A stretch of DNA of 64,000 bases from Pseudomonas alliivorans (GTDB taxonomy: Bacteria > Pseudomonadota > Gammaproteobacteria > Pseudomonadales > Pseudomonadaceae). A program made the translations under genes and the position numbers. Below are positions 50,167 to 60,817 of this stretch, piece by piece; within the stretch, counting starts at the first letter, position 1, and each line of letters opens with the position of its first letter. The notes under the pieces are model-generated. The model saw nothing but the letters and a program-made list of their open reading frames with translations, was not told where the DNA came from and did no database searches. The stretch covers positions 620,001-684,000 of the forward strand of contig NZ_JAFFZW010000003.1 in NCBI RefSeq assembly GCF_017826695.1, read 5' to 3'.

Positions 50167-52182
50167 TTGCTAACTCGTCTTCGGCGCATCGGTTTTATCG
50201 GCTGCCTGTCTGTGCTCTTGATGGCGCAGACGGCAAATGCACAGCTCGATGCGCCTGATATTGCCGCGCGTGCTCAATTGAATACGGTGCAGCGCGAGTG
50301 GCTGGAACAACATGGCCCGCTGCGCGTCGGTCTTGTACTGCGTGCGCCCTATGCGCAGTTCGATCAGCGCCTGCAGCAGTTGTCGGGTGCCAACGTCGAG
50401 TTCATGAACGCCCTGGCGGCCACGCTGCCGGTGGAACTGTTGTGGCGAAACTTCCCTGATCAGGCTGCGCTCGAGAAAGCGCTGGCCGATGGTGAGGTGG
50501 ACGTCGCTCCCGGTCTGACCCAGACGCCTGCAGGACTGAAACTCTGGCTGTTTTCCGATCCCTATTTGCGTGTGTCCCAGTTGCTGATCGGCGAACGGGA
50601 CGGCAGCACTGCCGTGGATCTGGACAAGCTCGACAGCCTTTCGCGGGTTGCGGTGCGCATGCCCAGTGTCACGGCCGATTACCTGCGCACCAATTACCCG
50701 CACCTGAATCTGCAAGGCGTACCGCTGGAGCGTCAGGCGCTGCAGTTGTTGCTCAGTCAGCAGGCGCGCTACGCCGTGGCTGACGAAGCCCAGCTCAGTC
50801 GTCTGCTGCGCGAGCCCGAGTTTGCGGGGCTTGCGGTCGTGGGCGACATCGGCTTGCCACTGTTGCTGAGGGTGGCATCACGCCGGGATGCCCCTGAACT
50901 GGCGGACATCATTGGTGAAGCGTTGCGGGCCATACCGGCCAGAGAACTGGATCAGTTGCACACTCGCTGGATGCCGCTGACGCCTTCGCAGTTCAGTGAA
51001 TCACCGGGCCTCTGGCAGAACCTCTGCATCCTGCTGCTGGTGATGCTGCTGGCCTGTTTCGCCATCGTGGTCTGGCAGCGGCGCCAGCAGCAGGCACTTG
51101 AGCAGGAATTGCTCACGGCCCGCGATGACATCGCACGCCGGGTGCAAGGGGAGGAATCGCTGCGGCTGGCGCAGTTTTCCATCGATCAGAGCACCGTCGG
51201 CATTCTCTGGGTCAATTGGGACAGCCGCGTGCGTTACGCCAACCGGGCGGCGGAGAGCATGCTCGGTTATGCGTCCGGAAAGGTGGTCGAACGCCCCTTG
51301 ATCGATTTCGACCCCAGCCTGCACATGGATCGCTGGCTCAACCTGTGGAAAAACGCTCGCTCGACGGAAGAAAGCCCGCAGCTGTTCGAGACCAATTGTG
51401 TCTGCGCCGATGGCAGCGTATTGCCAGTCGATGTGTCGCTGAGCTTTCTACGCTTTCGTGAGGCGGAATATCTGGTGGTTTTCCTCAGCGATGTCAGCGA
51501 GCGACGTCGTGCCCATGATCAGCTGCGTGAACTGTCGGCTCACCTGGAAAGCGTGCGTGAAGAAGAGAAAGCCAGAATTGCCCGCGAGGTTCACGACGAG
51601 CTGGGGCAAATGCTCACCGTGCTCAAACTGGAAACCTCAATGTGCGAACTGGCTTACGCTGATCTGGACCCAGGACTGAGCGAAAGGCTGGGCAGCATGA
51701 AGAAGCTGATCGCGCAGTTGTTCCAACTGGTGCGCGATGTGGCAACCGCGCTGAGGCCGCCGATTCTCGATGCGGGCATTGCGTCGGCGATCGAGTGGCA
51801 GGCCCGGCGCTTCGAGGCGCGCACGCAGATCCCTTGCCTGGTTCAGGTCCCGGACAATCTGCCAGCGCTCAGCGATGCCAAGGCGACGGGGATGTTCAGG
51901 ATTCTTCAGGAAGCGCTGACCAATGTGATGCGTCATGCACAGGCGCACACGGTCGAGATCAGCCTGACGCTTGAGCGCGACAGGCTGTGCATGACCGTCG
52001 CCGATGACGGGCAGGGCTTCGTCATCGAGTCCGGCAGGTCGGCGTCGTTTGGCGTGGTCGGGATGCGCGAGCGGGTATTGATGCTGGGCGGCCGATTGGA
52101 GCTGGACAGCGAGCTGGGTGAGGGCACAACCTTGCGCGCCTACATTCCGTTGGACCCCGCTGGACAGGAGCGAGCAAAGTGA
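50167..52182 (+). CDS. agtS: Sensor histidine kinase AgtS
   Basis: 671 residues, starting at TTG 50167 because the nearest ATG reads into a stop. It has a signal peptide (to about 25), a periplasmic solute-binding-like (SBP_bac_3) sensor domain (about 45-260), a membrane segment (about 283-303), a PAS domain (about 335-440), a HisKA_3 domain with REVHDELGQMLTVLKLE, and HATPase with VADDGQGF. Gene order matches PA0600-PA0606, where AgtSR controls 4-aminobutyrate/5-aminovalerate uptake. The binding-protein-like sensor may sense that ligand directly. Confidence 0.85.
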   Translation: MLTRLRRIGFIGCLSVLLMAQTANAQLDAPDIAARAQLNTVQREWLEQHGPLRVGLVLRAPYAQFDQRLQQLSGANVEFMNALAATLPVELLWRNFPDQAALEKALADGEVDVAPGLTQTPAGLKLWLFSDPYLRVSQLLIGERDGSTAVDLDKLDSLSRVAVRMPSVTADYLRTNYPHLNLQGVPLERQALQLLLSQQARYAVADEAQLSRLLREPEFAGLAVVGDIGLPLLLRVASRRDAPELADIIGEALRAIPARELDQLHTRWMPLTPSQFSESPGLWQNLCILLLVMLLACFAIVVWQRRQQQALEQELLTARDDIARRVQGEESLRLAQFSIDQSTVGILWVNWDSRVRYANRAAESMLGYASGKVVERPLIDFDPSLHMDRWLNLWKNARSTEESPQLFETNCVCADGSVLPVDVSLSFLRFREAEYLVVFLSDVSERRRAHDQLRELSAHLESVREEEKARIAREVHDELGQMLTVLKLETSMCELAYADLDPGLSERLGSMKKLIAQLFQLVRDVATALRPPILDAGIASAIEWQARRFEARTQIPCLVQVPDNLPALSDAKATGMFRILQEALTNVMRHAQAHTVEISLTLERDRLCMTVADDGQGFVIESGRSASFGVVGMRERVLMLGGRLELDSELGEGTTLRAYIPLDPAGQERAK

Positions 52183-52808
52183 TCCGTGTACTGGTAGCCG
52201 AAGACCACACCATCGTGCGTGAGGGCATCAAGCAGTTGATCGGTCTGGCCAAGGACCTGCAGGTGGTGGGCGAGGCGAGCAATGGCGAGCAGCTGCTGGA
52301 GACGCTGCGCCACGTGGCGTGCGAAGTGGTGCTGCTGGATATCTCCATGCCGGGCGTCAACGGACTGGAAGCAATCCCGAGAATTCGTGCCCTGAACAAT
52401 CCGCCGGCCATTCTGGTGCTGTCGATGCACGACGAGGCGCAGATGGCAGCCCGCGCCCTGAAAGTCGGTGCCGCAGGTTACGCCACCAAGGACAGCGACC
52501 CGGCGCTGCTGCTGACGGCGATTCGTCGCGTGGCGGCAGGCGGGCGTTACATCGACCCCGAGCTGGCCGACCGGATGGTCTTCGAAGTGGGCCTCACCGA
52601 CAACCGTCCGTTGCACTCGCTGCTGTCCGAGCGCGAATTTTCGGTATTCGAACGACTGGCCCAGGGCGCGAACGTCAACGACATTGCCCAGCAACTGGCA
52701 CTGAGCAGCAAGACCATCAGCACCCACAAGGCGCGCCTGATGCAGAAAATGAAGCTCAACTCGCTGGCTGATCTTGTGAAATACGCAATGGAACACAAGC
52801 TGCTCTGA
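52179..52808 (+). CDS. agtR: LuxR/NarL-family response regulator AgtR
   Basis: 209 residues, GTG start overlapping the agtS stop. The receiver domain has phospho-acceptor D54 (VLLDISMPGVNG) and the C-terminal LuxR helix-turn-helix is at about 145-200 (LAQGANVNDIAQQLALSSKTISTHKARLMQKM). It pairs with AgtS and precedes the agtABCD transporter genes, its likely target. Confidence 0.88.
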   Translation: MIRVLVAEDHTIVREGIKQLIGLAKDLQVVGEASNGEQLLETLRHVACEVVLLDISMPGVNGLEAIPRIRALNNPPAILVLSMHDEAQMAARALKVGAAGYATKDSDPALLLTAIRRVAAGGRYIDPELADRMVFEVGLTDNRPLHSLLSEREFSVFERLAQGANVNDIAQQLALSSKTISTHKARLMQKMKLNSLADLVKYAMEHKLL

Positions 52809-53117
52809 GTCTGAAAGCGACATGCTTCAGAGTTCTTGATACCGACCTGTGGGAGCTGACTTGTCCGCGAATAACAGGTCAGGCAACGCAGATGGGCAGG
52901 GTTGGCGACCCCTCGCGGACAAGCGGGGCGCCGTCCGGTCCGCTCCCCTACGATTCCACGCACGTTCGACGACATATCCATGCCCGCCATCACTGTAGGG
53001 CATTCCCTACACCTGGCCTTCCAGCCCGCCTAGGCTAATCTCTCCTTACCCCCGATTTCCGGGGCCTCGAGGCTGTTCTAGTCTTGATGCCACGCAGACA
53101 AAACAAAGGTGTGGGTA
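52809..53117. other. agtR-agtA intergenic region with REP-type palindrome
   Basis: 309 bp without a gene. It holds a long inverted repeat: GTGGGAGCTGACTTGTCCGCGA at about 52849 and TCGCGGACAAGCGGGG...GCTCCCCTACG at 52912-52950, a REP-type structure. Promoter elements for agtA should lie after it, but none is distinct. In PAO1 an extra binding-protein gene (PA0602) lies here; it is absent. Confidence 0.55.
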
Positions 53118-54242
53118 ATGAGCGACGTCGATACAAGCGCTGGAGCAAATGATGTTCTGGTCAGCTTTCGTGGTGTGCAGAAGAGCTACGACGGCGAAGC
53201 ACTGATCGTCAAAGACCTCAACCTGGATATTCGCAAAGGCGAGTTTCTCACCCTGCTCGGACCCTCCGGTTCCGGCAAGACCACCAGCCTGATGATGCTG
53301 GCCGGCTTCGAAACCCCGACTGCCGGTGAAATCCTGCTCGGCGGCCGTGCCATCAACAACGTTCCGCCGCACAAACGCGACATTGGCATGGTGTTCCAGA
53401 ATTACGCATTATTCCCGCACATGACGGTGGCCGAGAATCTGGCGTTCCCGCTGTCGGTGCGCGGCATGAGCAAGACCGACGTTGGCGAGAAAGTGAAACG
53501 TGCGCTGGGCATGGTCCAGCTGGACACCTTTGCCCATCGCTACCCGGCCCAGTTGTCGGGCGGGCAGCAGCAGCGCGTGGCCCTTGCCCGCGCGCTGGTC
53601 TTCGAGCCTCAGTTGGTGTTGATGGACGAACCTCTGGGTGCGCTCGACAAGCAGTTGCGCGAACACATGCAGATGGAGATCAAGCACCTCCACCAACGCC
53701 TCGGCGTGACCGTGGTCTATGTGACCCACGATCAGGGCGAAGCCCTGACCATGTCTGACCGCGTGGCGGTGTTCCATCAGGGCGAAATCCAGCAGATCGC
53801 GCCGCCGCGCAGCCTGTATGAAGAGCCGAAAAACACGTTTGTGGCTAACTTCATCGGCGAGAACAACCGCCTCAACGGCCGTCTGGTCAGTCAGGACGGC
53901 GACCGTTGTGTCGTCGAGCTGGAGCGCGGCGAGAAAGTCCATGCGTTGGCAATCAACGTGGGTCAGCCGGGCGGTCCGGTCACGCTGTCCATTCGTCCCG
54001 AACGCATTCACCTCAATGGCCGCAGTGAGAGCTGCACCAATCGTTTTTCGGGTCGCGTGGCCGAATTCATCTACCTGGGCGACCATGTACGTGTGCGTCT
54101 GGAGGTGGCAGGCAAGACCGACTTCTTCGTCAAGCAGCCCATTGCCGAGCTGGACCCGGCGCTGAGCGTGGGCGACGTGGTGCCCATCGGATGGCAAGTC
54201 GAGCACGTTCGCGCGCTCGACCCCTTGCAGCAAGTGCATTGA
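53118..54242 (+). CDS. agtA: ABC transporter ATP-binding protein AgtA (PotA-like)
   Basis: 374 residues from the ATG at 53118; a GTG at 53109 is also in frame. Walker A is GPSGSGKTTSLM, signature LSGGQQQRVALARAL, Walker B LVLMDEPLGALD, with a C-terminal TOBE domain (about 285-365). It is the polyamine/opine/GABA transporter ATPase type. The four agt genes follow in order, and specificity for 4-aminobutyrate/5-aminovalerate is inferred from synteny with PAO1. Confidence 0.88.
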   Translation: MSDVDTSAGANDVLVSFRGVQKSYDGEALIVKDLNLDIRKGEFLTLLGPSGSGKTTSLMMLAGFETPTAGEILLGGRAINNVPPHKRDIGMVFQNYALFPHMTVAENLAFPLSVRGMSKTDVGEKVKRALGMVQLDTFAHRYPAQLSGGQQQRVALARALVFEPQLVLMDEPLGALDKQLREHMQMEIKHLHQRLGVTVVYVTHDQGEALTMSDRVAVFHQGEIQQIAPPRSLYEEPKNTFVANFIGENNRLNGRLVSQDGDRCVVELERGEKVHALAINVGQPGGPVTLSIRPERIHLNGRSESCTNRFSGRVAEFIYLGDHVRVRLEVAGKTDFFVKQPIAELDPALSVGDVVPIGWQVEHVRALDPLQQVH

Positions 54243-54324
54243 TCTATCGATAAAAGCAATAACAGAGGCGAATCAATCGCCCATTCCAATCGCTTACCAA
54301 CACTGCTCGTGGAGAAACGAATTA

Positions 54325-55359
54325 ATGCTGAAATCATTGAAGTTCACCGCCATCACACTGGGCATGATGTGCGCAGCGCAGACCATGGCAGCCACTGACC
54401 TGACGGTCATTTCCTTCGGCGGCGCCAACAAGTCCGCGCAGGAAAAAGCCTTTTACGCGCCGTGGGAAAAGGCGGGTAACGGCAAGATCATCGCCGGTGA
54501 GTACAACGGTGAAATGGCCAAGATCAAAACCATGGTCGACACCAAGAGCGTTTCCTGGGACCTGGTAGAAGTCGAGTCGCCGGAACTGGCGCGTGGCTGT
54601 GACGAAGACATGTTCGAGGAACTTGACCCGGCCATGCTGGGCAAGGCTTCCGATTATGTCCCGGGCGCCGTCACGACCTGCGGTGCCGGTTTCTTCGTCT
54701 GGTCCACGGTGCTTGCCTACAACGCTGACAAGGTTGCCAGCGCACCGAGCGGCTGGGCGGATTTCTGGGACACCAAGAAATTCCCTGGCAAGCGTGGCCT
54801 GCGCAAGGGCGCCAAGTACACCCTGGAATTCGCTCTGATGGCCGACGGCGTAGCGCCGAAAGACGTCTACAAAGTGCTCGCCAGCAAAGACGGCCAGGAC
54901 CGCGCGTTCAAGAAGCTCGATGAGCTCAAGCCGAACATTCAATGGTGGGAAGCGGGCGCACAGCCACCCCAGTACCTTGCCTCCGGTGACGTGGTGATGA
55001 GCTCGGCCTATAACGGTCGCATCGCCGCCGTGCAGAAAGAAAGCAACCTGAAAGTGGTATGGACCGGTGGCGTCTACGACTTCGACGCATGGGCCATTCC
55101 GAAGGGATCGAAAAATGCTGAAGCGGCGAAAAAATTCATCGCTTACAGCCTGAGCCCGGAACAGCAGAAGGTCTACTCGCAGAACATTGCCTACGGGCCG
55201 GCCAACACTCAGGCGGTTCCGTTGCTGGACAAGGAAACCCTGCAGAACATGCCGACGACCCCTGAGAACATCAAGGATCAGGTGCAGATGAACGTGTCGT
55301 TCTGGACCGACAACGGCGAATCCCTGGAGCAGCGTTTCACTGCCTGGGCTGCCAGGTAA
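54325..55359 (+). CDS. agtB: ABC transporter periplasmic substrate-binding protein AgtB
   Basis: 344 residues with a signal peptide (ending near TMAATD) and a PotD-type binding fold (LTVISFGGANKSAQEKAFYAPWEK, EYNGEMAKIKTMVDTK, VWTGGVYDFDAWAIPKGSKNAEAA). It delivers the ligand to AgtCD. It sits between the ATPase and permease genes. Confidence 0.87.
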   Translation: MLKSLKFTAITLGMMCAAQTMAATDLTVISFGGANKSAQEKAFYAPWEKAGNGKIIAGEYNGEMAKIKTMVDTKSVSWDLVEVESPELARGCDEDMFEELDPAMLGKASDYVPGAVTTCGAGFFVWSTVLAYNADKVASAPSGWADFWDTKKFPGKRGLRKGAKYTLEFALMADGVAPKDVYKVLASKDGQDRAFKKLDELKPNIQWWEAGAQPPQYLASGDVVMSSAYNGRIAAVQKESNLKVVWTGGVYDFDAWAIPKGSKNAEAAKKFIAYSLSPEQQKVYSQNIAYGPANTQAVPLLDKETLQNMPTTPENIKDQVQMNVSFWTDNGESLEQRFTAWAAR

Positions 55360-55437
55360 CCGCGTCACGTTGCGTTAGATCCGGGTGTTCCCAGTATCAA
55401 GGGGAGCACCCTTCGTTGAAAGATTCCGGAGTTTGCT

Positions 55438-56685
55438 ATGGCCATCGCCGTGCCCCTGACTGAAGGCGCCAGCCCCAACTTGAAGCAACGTCTTGCTCGT
55501 GCAGAGCGTGTCAACCGCTGGAAGGCCCAGGCACTGATCGCTCCGCTGGTCATCTTCCTGTTGCTGGTGTTTCTGGTGCCTATCGCCGCGCTGCTCTACA
55601 AGAGTGTCGATAACCCGGAAGTCGTTGCCGCCTTGCCGAGCACCGTGATCGAAGTCCAGAAATGGGATGGAAAAGGGCTGCCGCCCGAGTCGGTCTACAA
55701 GGCAATGAGCCTGGACCTGGCTGAAACCCGCAAGAATTCGACGCTGGGCGATCTGTCCAAGCGGCTGAACGTTGAGCTGGCCGGCTATCGCAGCCTGCTG
55801 AGCAAGACCGCTCGTGCGTTGCCGTTCAAGACTGAGCCTGCCTCTTATAAAGAAGCGCTTGAAGCACTGGATGAGCGCTGGGGCGATCCCGCCTATTGGC
55901 AGGCGGTGCGCCGCAATACCAGCAGCATCACGCCTTATTACGTACTGGCCGCGCTGGATCATCGCATCGACGACCTCGGTGAAGTGGCCCCCGCGACCCC
56001 TGATCAAGCGATCTATCTGGACATTTTTGCCCGCACCTTCTGGATGGGGCTGGTCATTACCGTCATCTGTCTGGTGCTGGCGTATCCACTGGCCTACCTG
56101 CTCGCCAGTCTGCCTTCACGGCAAAGCAACCTGCTGATGATTCTGGTGCTGCTGCCGTTCTGGACCTCGATTCTGGTGCGGGTTGCGGCCTGGATTGTCC
56201 TGCTCCAGTCCAGCGGACTGATCAACAGCGCGTTGCTGGCGATGGGGATCATCGACAAGCCGCTGGAGCTGGTCTTCAACCGGGTCGGCGTGTACATCTC
56301 GATGGTGCACATCATGCTGCCGTTCATGATCCTGCCGATCTACAGCGTGATGAAGAACATCTCTCCGACCTACATGCGCGCCGCGATTTCGCTGGGCTGT
56401 CATCCGTTCACCAGCTTCTGGCGCGTGTATTTCCCGCAGACCTACGCCGGGATCGGTGCCGGGTGCCTGCTGGTGTTCATTCTCTCGATCGGCTACTACA
56501 TCACCCCGGCCCTGCTGGGCAGCCCGAACGATCAGATGGTCAGCTACTTTGTCGCGTTCTACACCAACACCAGCATCAACTGGGGCATGGCCACGGCGCT
56601 GGGCGGTCTGCTGCTGTTGGCGACCATCGTGCTGTATCTGATTTATAGCTGGCTGGTCGGCGCCAGCCGCCTGCGTCTGAGCTGA
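55438..56685 (+). CDS. agtC: ABC transporter permease AgtC
   Basis: 415 residues. The first membrane helix (LIAPLVIFLLLVFLVPIAALLY) is followed by a long periplasmic segment of about 150 residues, then a standard permease core with the EAA-type loop (MRAAISLGCHPFTSFWRVYFPQTYAGIGAG). The large periplasmic insert is a feature of this opine/GABA subgroup and makes it longer than PotB. Confidence 0.87.
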   Translation: MAIAVPLTEGASPNLKQRLARAERVNRWKAQALIAPLVIFLLLVFLVPIAALLYKSVDNPEVVAALPSTVIEVQKWDGKGLPPESVYKAMSLDLAETRKNSTLGDLSKRLNVELAGYRSLLSKTARALPFKTEPASYKEALEALDERWGDPAYWQAVRRNTSSITPYYVLAALDHRIDDLGEVAPATPDQAIYLDIFARTFWMGLVITVICLVLAYPLAYLLASLPSRQSNLLMILVLLPFWTSILVRVAAWIVLLQSSGLINSALLAMGIIDKPLELVFNRVGVYISMVHIMLPFMILPIYSVMKNISPTYMRAAISLGCHPFTSFWRVYFPQTYAGIGAGCLLVFILSIGYYITPALLGSPNDQMVSYFVAFYTNTSINWGMATALGGLLLLATIVLYLIYSWLVGASRLRLS

Positions 56686-56696
56686 GGAGCGTCACC

Positions 56697-57521
56697 ATGC
56701 TGAATTCCTATACATCGCCGATCGAGCGCATCTGGTATTTCGCGCTGCGCATCATCTGCGCGCTGGTGCTGCTGTTCCTCGTGCTGCCGGTGCTGGTCAT
56801 CATTCCGCTGTCGTTCAACTCCGGCAGTTTTCTGGTCTATCCGCTGCAGGGTTTTTCCTTGCAGTGGTATCAGGACTTCTTCAATTCCGCCGAGTGGATG
56901 CGTGCGCTGAAGAACAGCATGATTGTCGCCCCGGCCGCGACCCTTCTGGCCATGGTGTTCGGCACGCTGGCGGCGATTGGCCTGACTCGGGGCAATTTCC
57001 CCGGCAAGGCGCTGGTCATGGCGCTGGTGATCTCGCCGATGGTCGTGCCAGTAGTCATCGTCGGGGTTGCCAGCTACCTGTTTTTCGCACCGCTCGGGCT
57101 GGGCAACAGCTACACCTCGCTGATCCTGGTGCATGCGGTGCTGGGTGTGCCGTTCGTGATCATCACGGTGTCGGCGACGTTGCAGGGTTTCAACCACAAC
57201 CTGGTGCGTGCAGCGGCCAGCCTGGGGGCGTCGCCGCTGACTGCGTTTCGCCGCGTGACCTTGCCCCTGATTGCGCCGGGGGTGATTTCCGGTGCGCTGT
57301 TCGCTTTCGCGACCTCATTTGATGAAGTGGTGGTGACGCTGTTTCTGGCGGGTCCCGAGCAAGCGACACTGCCGCGTCAGATGTTCAGCGGCATTCGCGA
57401 AAACCTCAGCCCGACCATTGCCGCTGCCGCGACCTTGCTGATCGGTTTTTCTGTCCTGTTGCTGCTGGTGCTGGAGTGGCTGCGTGGCCGTAGCGAGAAG
57501 TTGAGGACGCAGGCGGCTTGA
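56697..57521 (+). CDS. agtD: ABC transporter permease AgtD
   Basis: 274 residues, about six membrane helices, and the EAA loop VRAAASLGASPLTAFRRVTLPLIAPG. It is the PotC-type second permease subunit. It starts 11 nt after agtC. Confidence 0.87.
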   Translation: MLNSYTSPIERIWYFALRIICALVLLFLVLPVLVIIPLSFNSGSFLVYPLQGFSLQWYQDFFNSAEWMRALKNSMIVAPAATLLAMVFGTLAAIGLTRGNFPGKALVMALVISPMVVPVVIVGVASYLFFAPLGLGNSYTSLILVHAVLGVPFVIITVSATLQGFNHNLVRAAASLGASPLTAFRRVTLPLIAPGVISGALFAFATSFDEVVVTLFLAGPEQATLPRQMFSGIRENLSPTIAAAATLLIGFSVLLLLVLEWLRGRSEKLRTQAA

Positions 57522-57536
57522 TGGCGTTGCGCAACA

Positions 57537-57564
57537 GACACCAGGTTATGGGAGGACCTGTGTC
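57537..57564 (+). terminator. Hairpin after the agt operon
   Basis: GACAC-C-AGGT pairs with ACCTGTGTC (9 bp with one bulged C), 15 nt after the agtD stop. No T tract. Confidence 0.35.
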
Positions 57565-57693
57565 AGGCATGAAGCGGTTTCTGATAGTAAGCCGCTGAAT
57601 GCTTCACAAAAACATCCAGAGTGCATCTGCGACATATCCAGAAACGTTGGAGTACAATGCGCGCCACCGTGATTCTGCTCAAACAGGTGCGTC

Positions 57694-58368
57694 ATGCAGC
57701 CCTTCGTTATTGCCCCATCGATTCTTTCCGCTGACTTTGCCCGCCTGGGCGAGGAAGTCGACAATGTAATGGCCGCAGGTGCGGACTTCGTGCATTTCGA
57801 TGTCATGGACAACCACTACGTGCCGAACCTGACCATTGGTCCGATGGTGTGCAGCGCGCTGCGTAAGTATGGCGTTACAGCGCCCATCGATGTGCACCTG
57901 ATGGTCAGCCCGGTCGACCGCATCATCGGCGATTTCGTCGAGGCCGGTGCCACATACATCACGTTCCACCCTGAAGCCACGCAGCACATTGACCGCTCAC
58001 TGCAACTGATCCGTGAGGGCGGCTGCAAGTCGGGTCTGGTGTTCAATCCGGCGACGCCATTGAACCTGCTGGAATACGTCATGGACAAGGTCGACATGAT
58101 CCTGCTCATGAGCGTCAACCCCGGCTTCGGTGGCCAGAAGTTCATTCCCGGCACGCTGAGCAAGCTGCGTGAAGCACGGGCGCTGATCGATGCGTCGGGT
58201 CGTGATATCCGTCTGGAAATCGACGGCGGCGTCAACGTCAACAACATCCGCGAGATCGCTGCCGCCGGTGCTGACACCTTCGTGGCCGGCTCTGCCATTT
58301 TCAACGCTCCGGATTACCGCGAAGTGATCGAAAAAATGCGTGCCGAACTGGCGTCAGCCCGCGCATGA
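57694..58368 (+). CDS. rpe: Ribulose-phosphate 3-epimerase
   Basis: 224 residues, a TIM barrel with [33 protein letters not shown] (metal-binding residues), [15 protein letters not shown] and LEIDGGVN. It interconverts ribulose-5- and xylulose-5-phosphate. It overlaps gph by 4 nt. Confidence 0.97.
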   Translation: MQPFVIAPSILSADFARLGEEVDNVMAAGADFVHFDVMDNHYVPNLTIGPMVCSALRKYGVTAPIDVHLMVSPVDRIIGDFVEAGATYITFHPEATQHIDRSLQLIREGGCKSGLVFNPATPLNLLEYVMDKVDMILLMSVNPGFGGQKFIPGTLSKLREARALIDASGRDIRLEIDGGVNVNNIREIAAAGADTFVAGSAIFNAPDYREVIEKMRAELASARA

Positions 58369-59183
58369 GCGGCTTCGAGCAGCTGTTCGCAGGTCAACTG
58401 CCCAGGCTGATCATGTTCGATCTGGACGGAACCCTCGTGGACTCCGTCCCGGACCTGGCCGTCGCCGTGGACAAAATGCTGCTTGAACTCGGGCGCCCGG
58501 CGGCCGGTCTCGAGTCGGTGCGTGCCTGGGTCGGCAACGGCGCGCCGGTGCTGGTGCGCCGCGCGCTGGCCAACGACATCGATCACAGCGATGTCGATGA
58601 TGCCCTGGCCGAGCGCGGTCTCGACATCTTCATGGAAGCCTACGCGGAGAAACACGAGTTCACTGTGGTCTATCCAGGCGTTCGTGAAACCCTGAAATGG
58701 TTGCAGAAAATGGGCGTGCAGATGGCGCTCATCACCAACAAGCCGGAGCGCTTCGTCGCGCCGTTGCTCGATGAAATGAAGCTGGGCCGGTTCTTTCGCT
58801 GGATCGTCGGTGGCGACACCATGCCCCAGAAAAAACCTGATCCTGCGGCGTTGTTTTTCGTCATGAAGATGGCGGGTGTTCCGGCTTCGCAGTCTCTGTT
58901 TGTAGGCGACTCGCGGACCGACGTACAGGCTGCCAAGGCTGCCGGTGTAGCCTGCGTTGCGTTGAGCTATGGCTACAACCACGGGCGTCCGATTGCCGAG
59001 GAGTGTCCGGCGATGGTGATCGATGATCTGCGCAAGCTGATTCCCGGTTGCCTGGATCAGGACGCTGAGATACTGTTGCCCGACATCGAACGTCCCTCCT
59101 TTAGAGATTCCATCGTGGTGGTCACTCGCAAACTCTGGATGAAAGTCATGAAGGCCCTGGCCCGCTGGCGTTGGCGCGCCTGA
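58365..59183 (+). CDS. gph: Phosphoglycolate phosphatase
   Basis: 272 residues, HAD superfamily: nucleophile motif [37 protein letters not shown] and [16 protein letters not shown]. It detoxifies 2-phosphoglycolate. It lies between rpe and trpE as in other pseudomonads. Confidence 0.95.
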   Translation: MSGFEQLFAGQLPRLIMFDLDGTLVDSVPDLAVAVDKMLLELGRPAAGLESVRAWVGNGAPVLVRRALANDIDHSDVDDALAERGLDIFMEAYAEKHEFTVVYPGVRETLKWLQKMGVQMALITNKPERFVAPLLDEMKLGRFFRWIVGGDTMPQKKPDPAALFFVMKMAGVPASQSLFVGDSRTDVQAAKAAGVACVALSYGYNHGRPIAEECPAMVIDDLRKLIPGCLDQDAEILLPDIERPSFRDSIVVVTRKLWMKVMKALARWRWRA

Positions 59184-59252
59184 CTTGTTCCTGGCCGGCC
59201 TGCCGGTACGTTGCCTTACTGACCGTTTTATCCTCAAACCACGAGGTTGCTC

Positions 59253-60734
59253 ATGAACCGTGAAGAATTCCTGCGTTTGGCCGCTGACGGCTACAACCGC
59301 ATCCCGCTTGCCCGCGAAACCCTGGCTGACTTCGACACGCCGTTGTCGATCTACCTGAAGCTTGCCGATCAGCCGAACTCCTATTTGCTGGAGTCTGTGC
59401 AGGGCGGCGAGAAGTGGGGGCGTTACTCGATCATCGGTTTGCCATGCCGCACCGTGATGCGCGTCCATGGGCATCGCGTCAGCATTACCCACGACGGCGT
59501 CGAGATCGAAACTCACGAGTCCGAAGACCCGCTGGCGTTCGTCGAAGCCTTCAAGGCGCGCTACAACGTGCCGACCATTGCCGGTCTGCCGCGTTTCAAC
59601 GGCGGGCTGGTCGGGTACTTCGGTTATGACTGCGTGCGGTATGTCGAGAAGCGTCTGGCGAACTGCCCGAACCCGGATCCGCTGGGCGTACCTGACATCC
59701 TGCTGATGGTGTCCGACGCCGTTGTGGTGTTCGACAACCTGGCGGGCAAGATGCACGCCATCGTGCTGGTCGATCCGGGGCAGCAGGATGCCTACGAGTA
59801 CGGCCGCAAGCAGCTTGATGAATTGATGGACAAGCTGCGTCAGCCGATCACGCCGCGTCGCGGCCTGGATCTGGATCGTCCTCCCGCGCCCGACCCGGTG
59901 TTCCGCTCCAGTTTCACCCAGGGTGATTACGAAGCCGCTGTCGACACGATCAAGCAGTACATTCTGGCGGGCGACGTGATGCAGGTCGTCCCGTCACAAC
60001 GCATGTCCATCGACTTCAAGGCCGCGCCCATCGATCTGTACCGGGCACTGCGCTGCTTCAACCCGACGCCTTACATGTACTTTTTCAACTTCGGCGACTT
60101 CCATGTCGTCGGCAGTTCGCCGGAAGTGCTGGTGCGGGTCGAGGACAACCTGATAACGGTGCGCCCTATTGCAGGTACACGCCCACGCGGTGCCAACGAA
60201 GAAGCCGATCTGGCGTTGGAAAAAGACCTGCTGTCCGATGACAAGGAAATCGCCGAGCACCTGATGCTTATCGACCTGGGTCGTAACGACACCGGTCGGG
60301 TTTCGGAAATCGGCACGGTCAAGCTGACCGAGAAGATGGTCATCGAACGTTACTCCAACGTGATGCACATCGTTTCGAATGTCACCGGCCAGTTGAAGGA
60401 AGGTCTGACGGCGATGGATGCATTGCGAGCGATTCTGCCGGCGGGCACCCTGTCCGGCGCACCGAAGATTCGCGCAATGGAAATCATCGACGAGCTGGAG
60501 CCGGTCAAGCGAGGCGTTTACGGCGGCGCAGTTGGCTATTTTGCCTGGAACGGCAACATGGACACCGCCATCGCGATTCGTACCGCAGTGATCAAGAACG
60601 GCGAGCTGCACGTACAGGCGGGCGGCGGGATTGTGGCTGACTCGGTGCCTGCGCTGGAGTGGGAAGAGACGCTCAACAAACGTCGCGCGATGTTCCGGGC
60701 GGTGGCGCTGGCGGAGCAGACCGCGGCGGAGTGA
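59253..60734 (+). CDS. trpE: Anthranilate synthase component I TrpE
   Basis: 493 residues from [15 protein letters not shown] (ATG 59253; a TTG at 59247 is in frame). The N-terminal domain includes the tryptophan-binding LLES motif. The chorismate-binding domain has [44 protein letters not shown] and [15 protein letters not shown]. It makes anthranilate with TrpG. No leader peptide or attenuator is visible in the 69-bp upstream gap. Confidence 0.97.
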   Translation: MNREEFLRLAADGYNRIPLARETLADFDTPLSIYLKLADQPNSYLLESVQGGEKWGRYSIIGLPCRTVMRVHGHRVSITHDGVEIETHESEDPLAFVEAFKARYNVPTIAGLPRFNGGLVGYFGYDCVRYVEKRLANCPNPDPLGVPDILLMVSDAVVVFDNLAGKMHAIVLVDPGQQDAYEYGRKQLDELMDKLRQPITPRRGLDLDRPPAPDPVFRSSFTQGDYEAAVDTIKQYILAGDVMQVVPSQRMSIDFKAAPIDLYRALRCFNPTPYMYFFNFGDFHVVGSSPEVLVRVEDNLITVRPIAGTRPRGANEEADLALEKDLLSDDKEIAEHLMLIDLGRNDTGRVSEIGTVKLTEKMVIERYSNVMHIVSNVTGQLKEGLTAMDALRAILPAGTLSGAPKIRAMEIIDELEPVKRGVYGGAVGYFAWNGNMDTAIAIRTAVIKNGELHVQAGGGIVADSVPALEWEETLNKRRAMFRAVALAEQTAAE

Positions 60735-60764
60735 GCGCTCCAGCTCGCTTTGCCTGAGACCTGA

Positions 60765-60807
60765 GTTGCTGATCGTTCCAACGCTCTGTGCAGGAACGGT
60801 CAGCAAC
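60765..60807. repeat. Inverted repeat between trpE and estA
   Basis: GTTGCTGATCGTTCC and GGAACGGTCAGCAAC (15 bp, one G-T) around a 13-nt loop, between convergent genes. It resembles the GATCGTTCC...GGAACG repeats scattered in P. syringae genomes and may act as a bidirectional terminator. Confidence 0.5.
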
Positions 60808-60817
60808 CGGCATCCGA

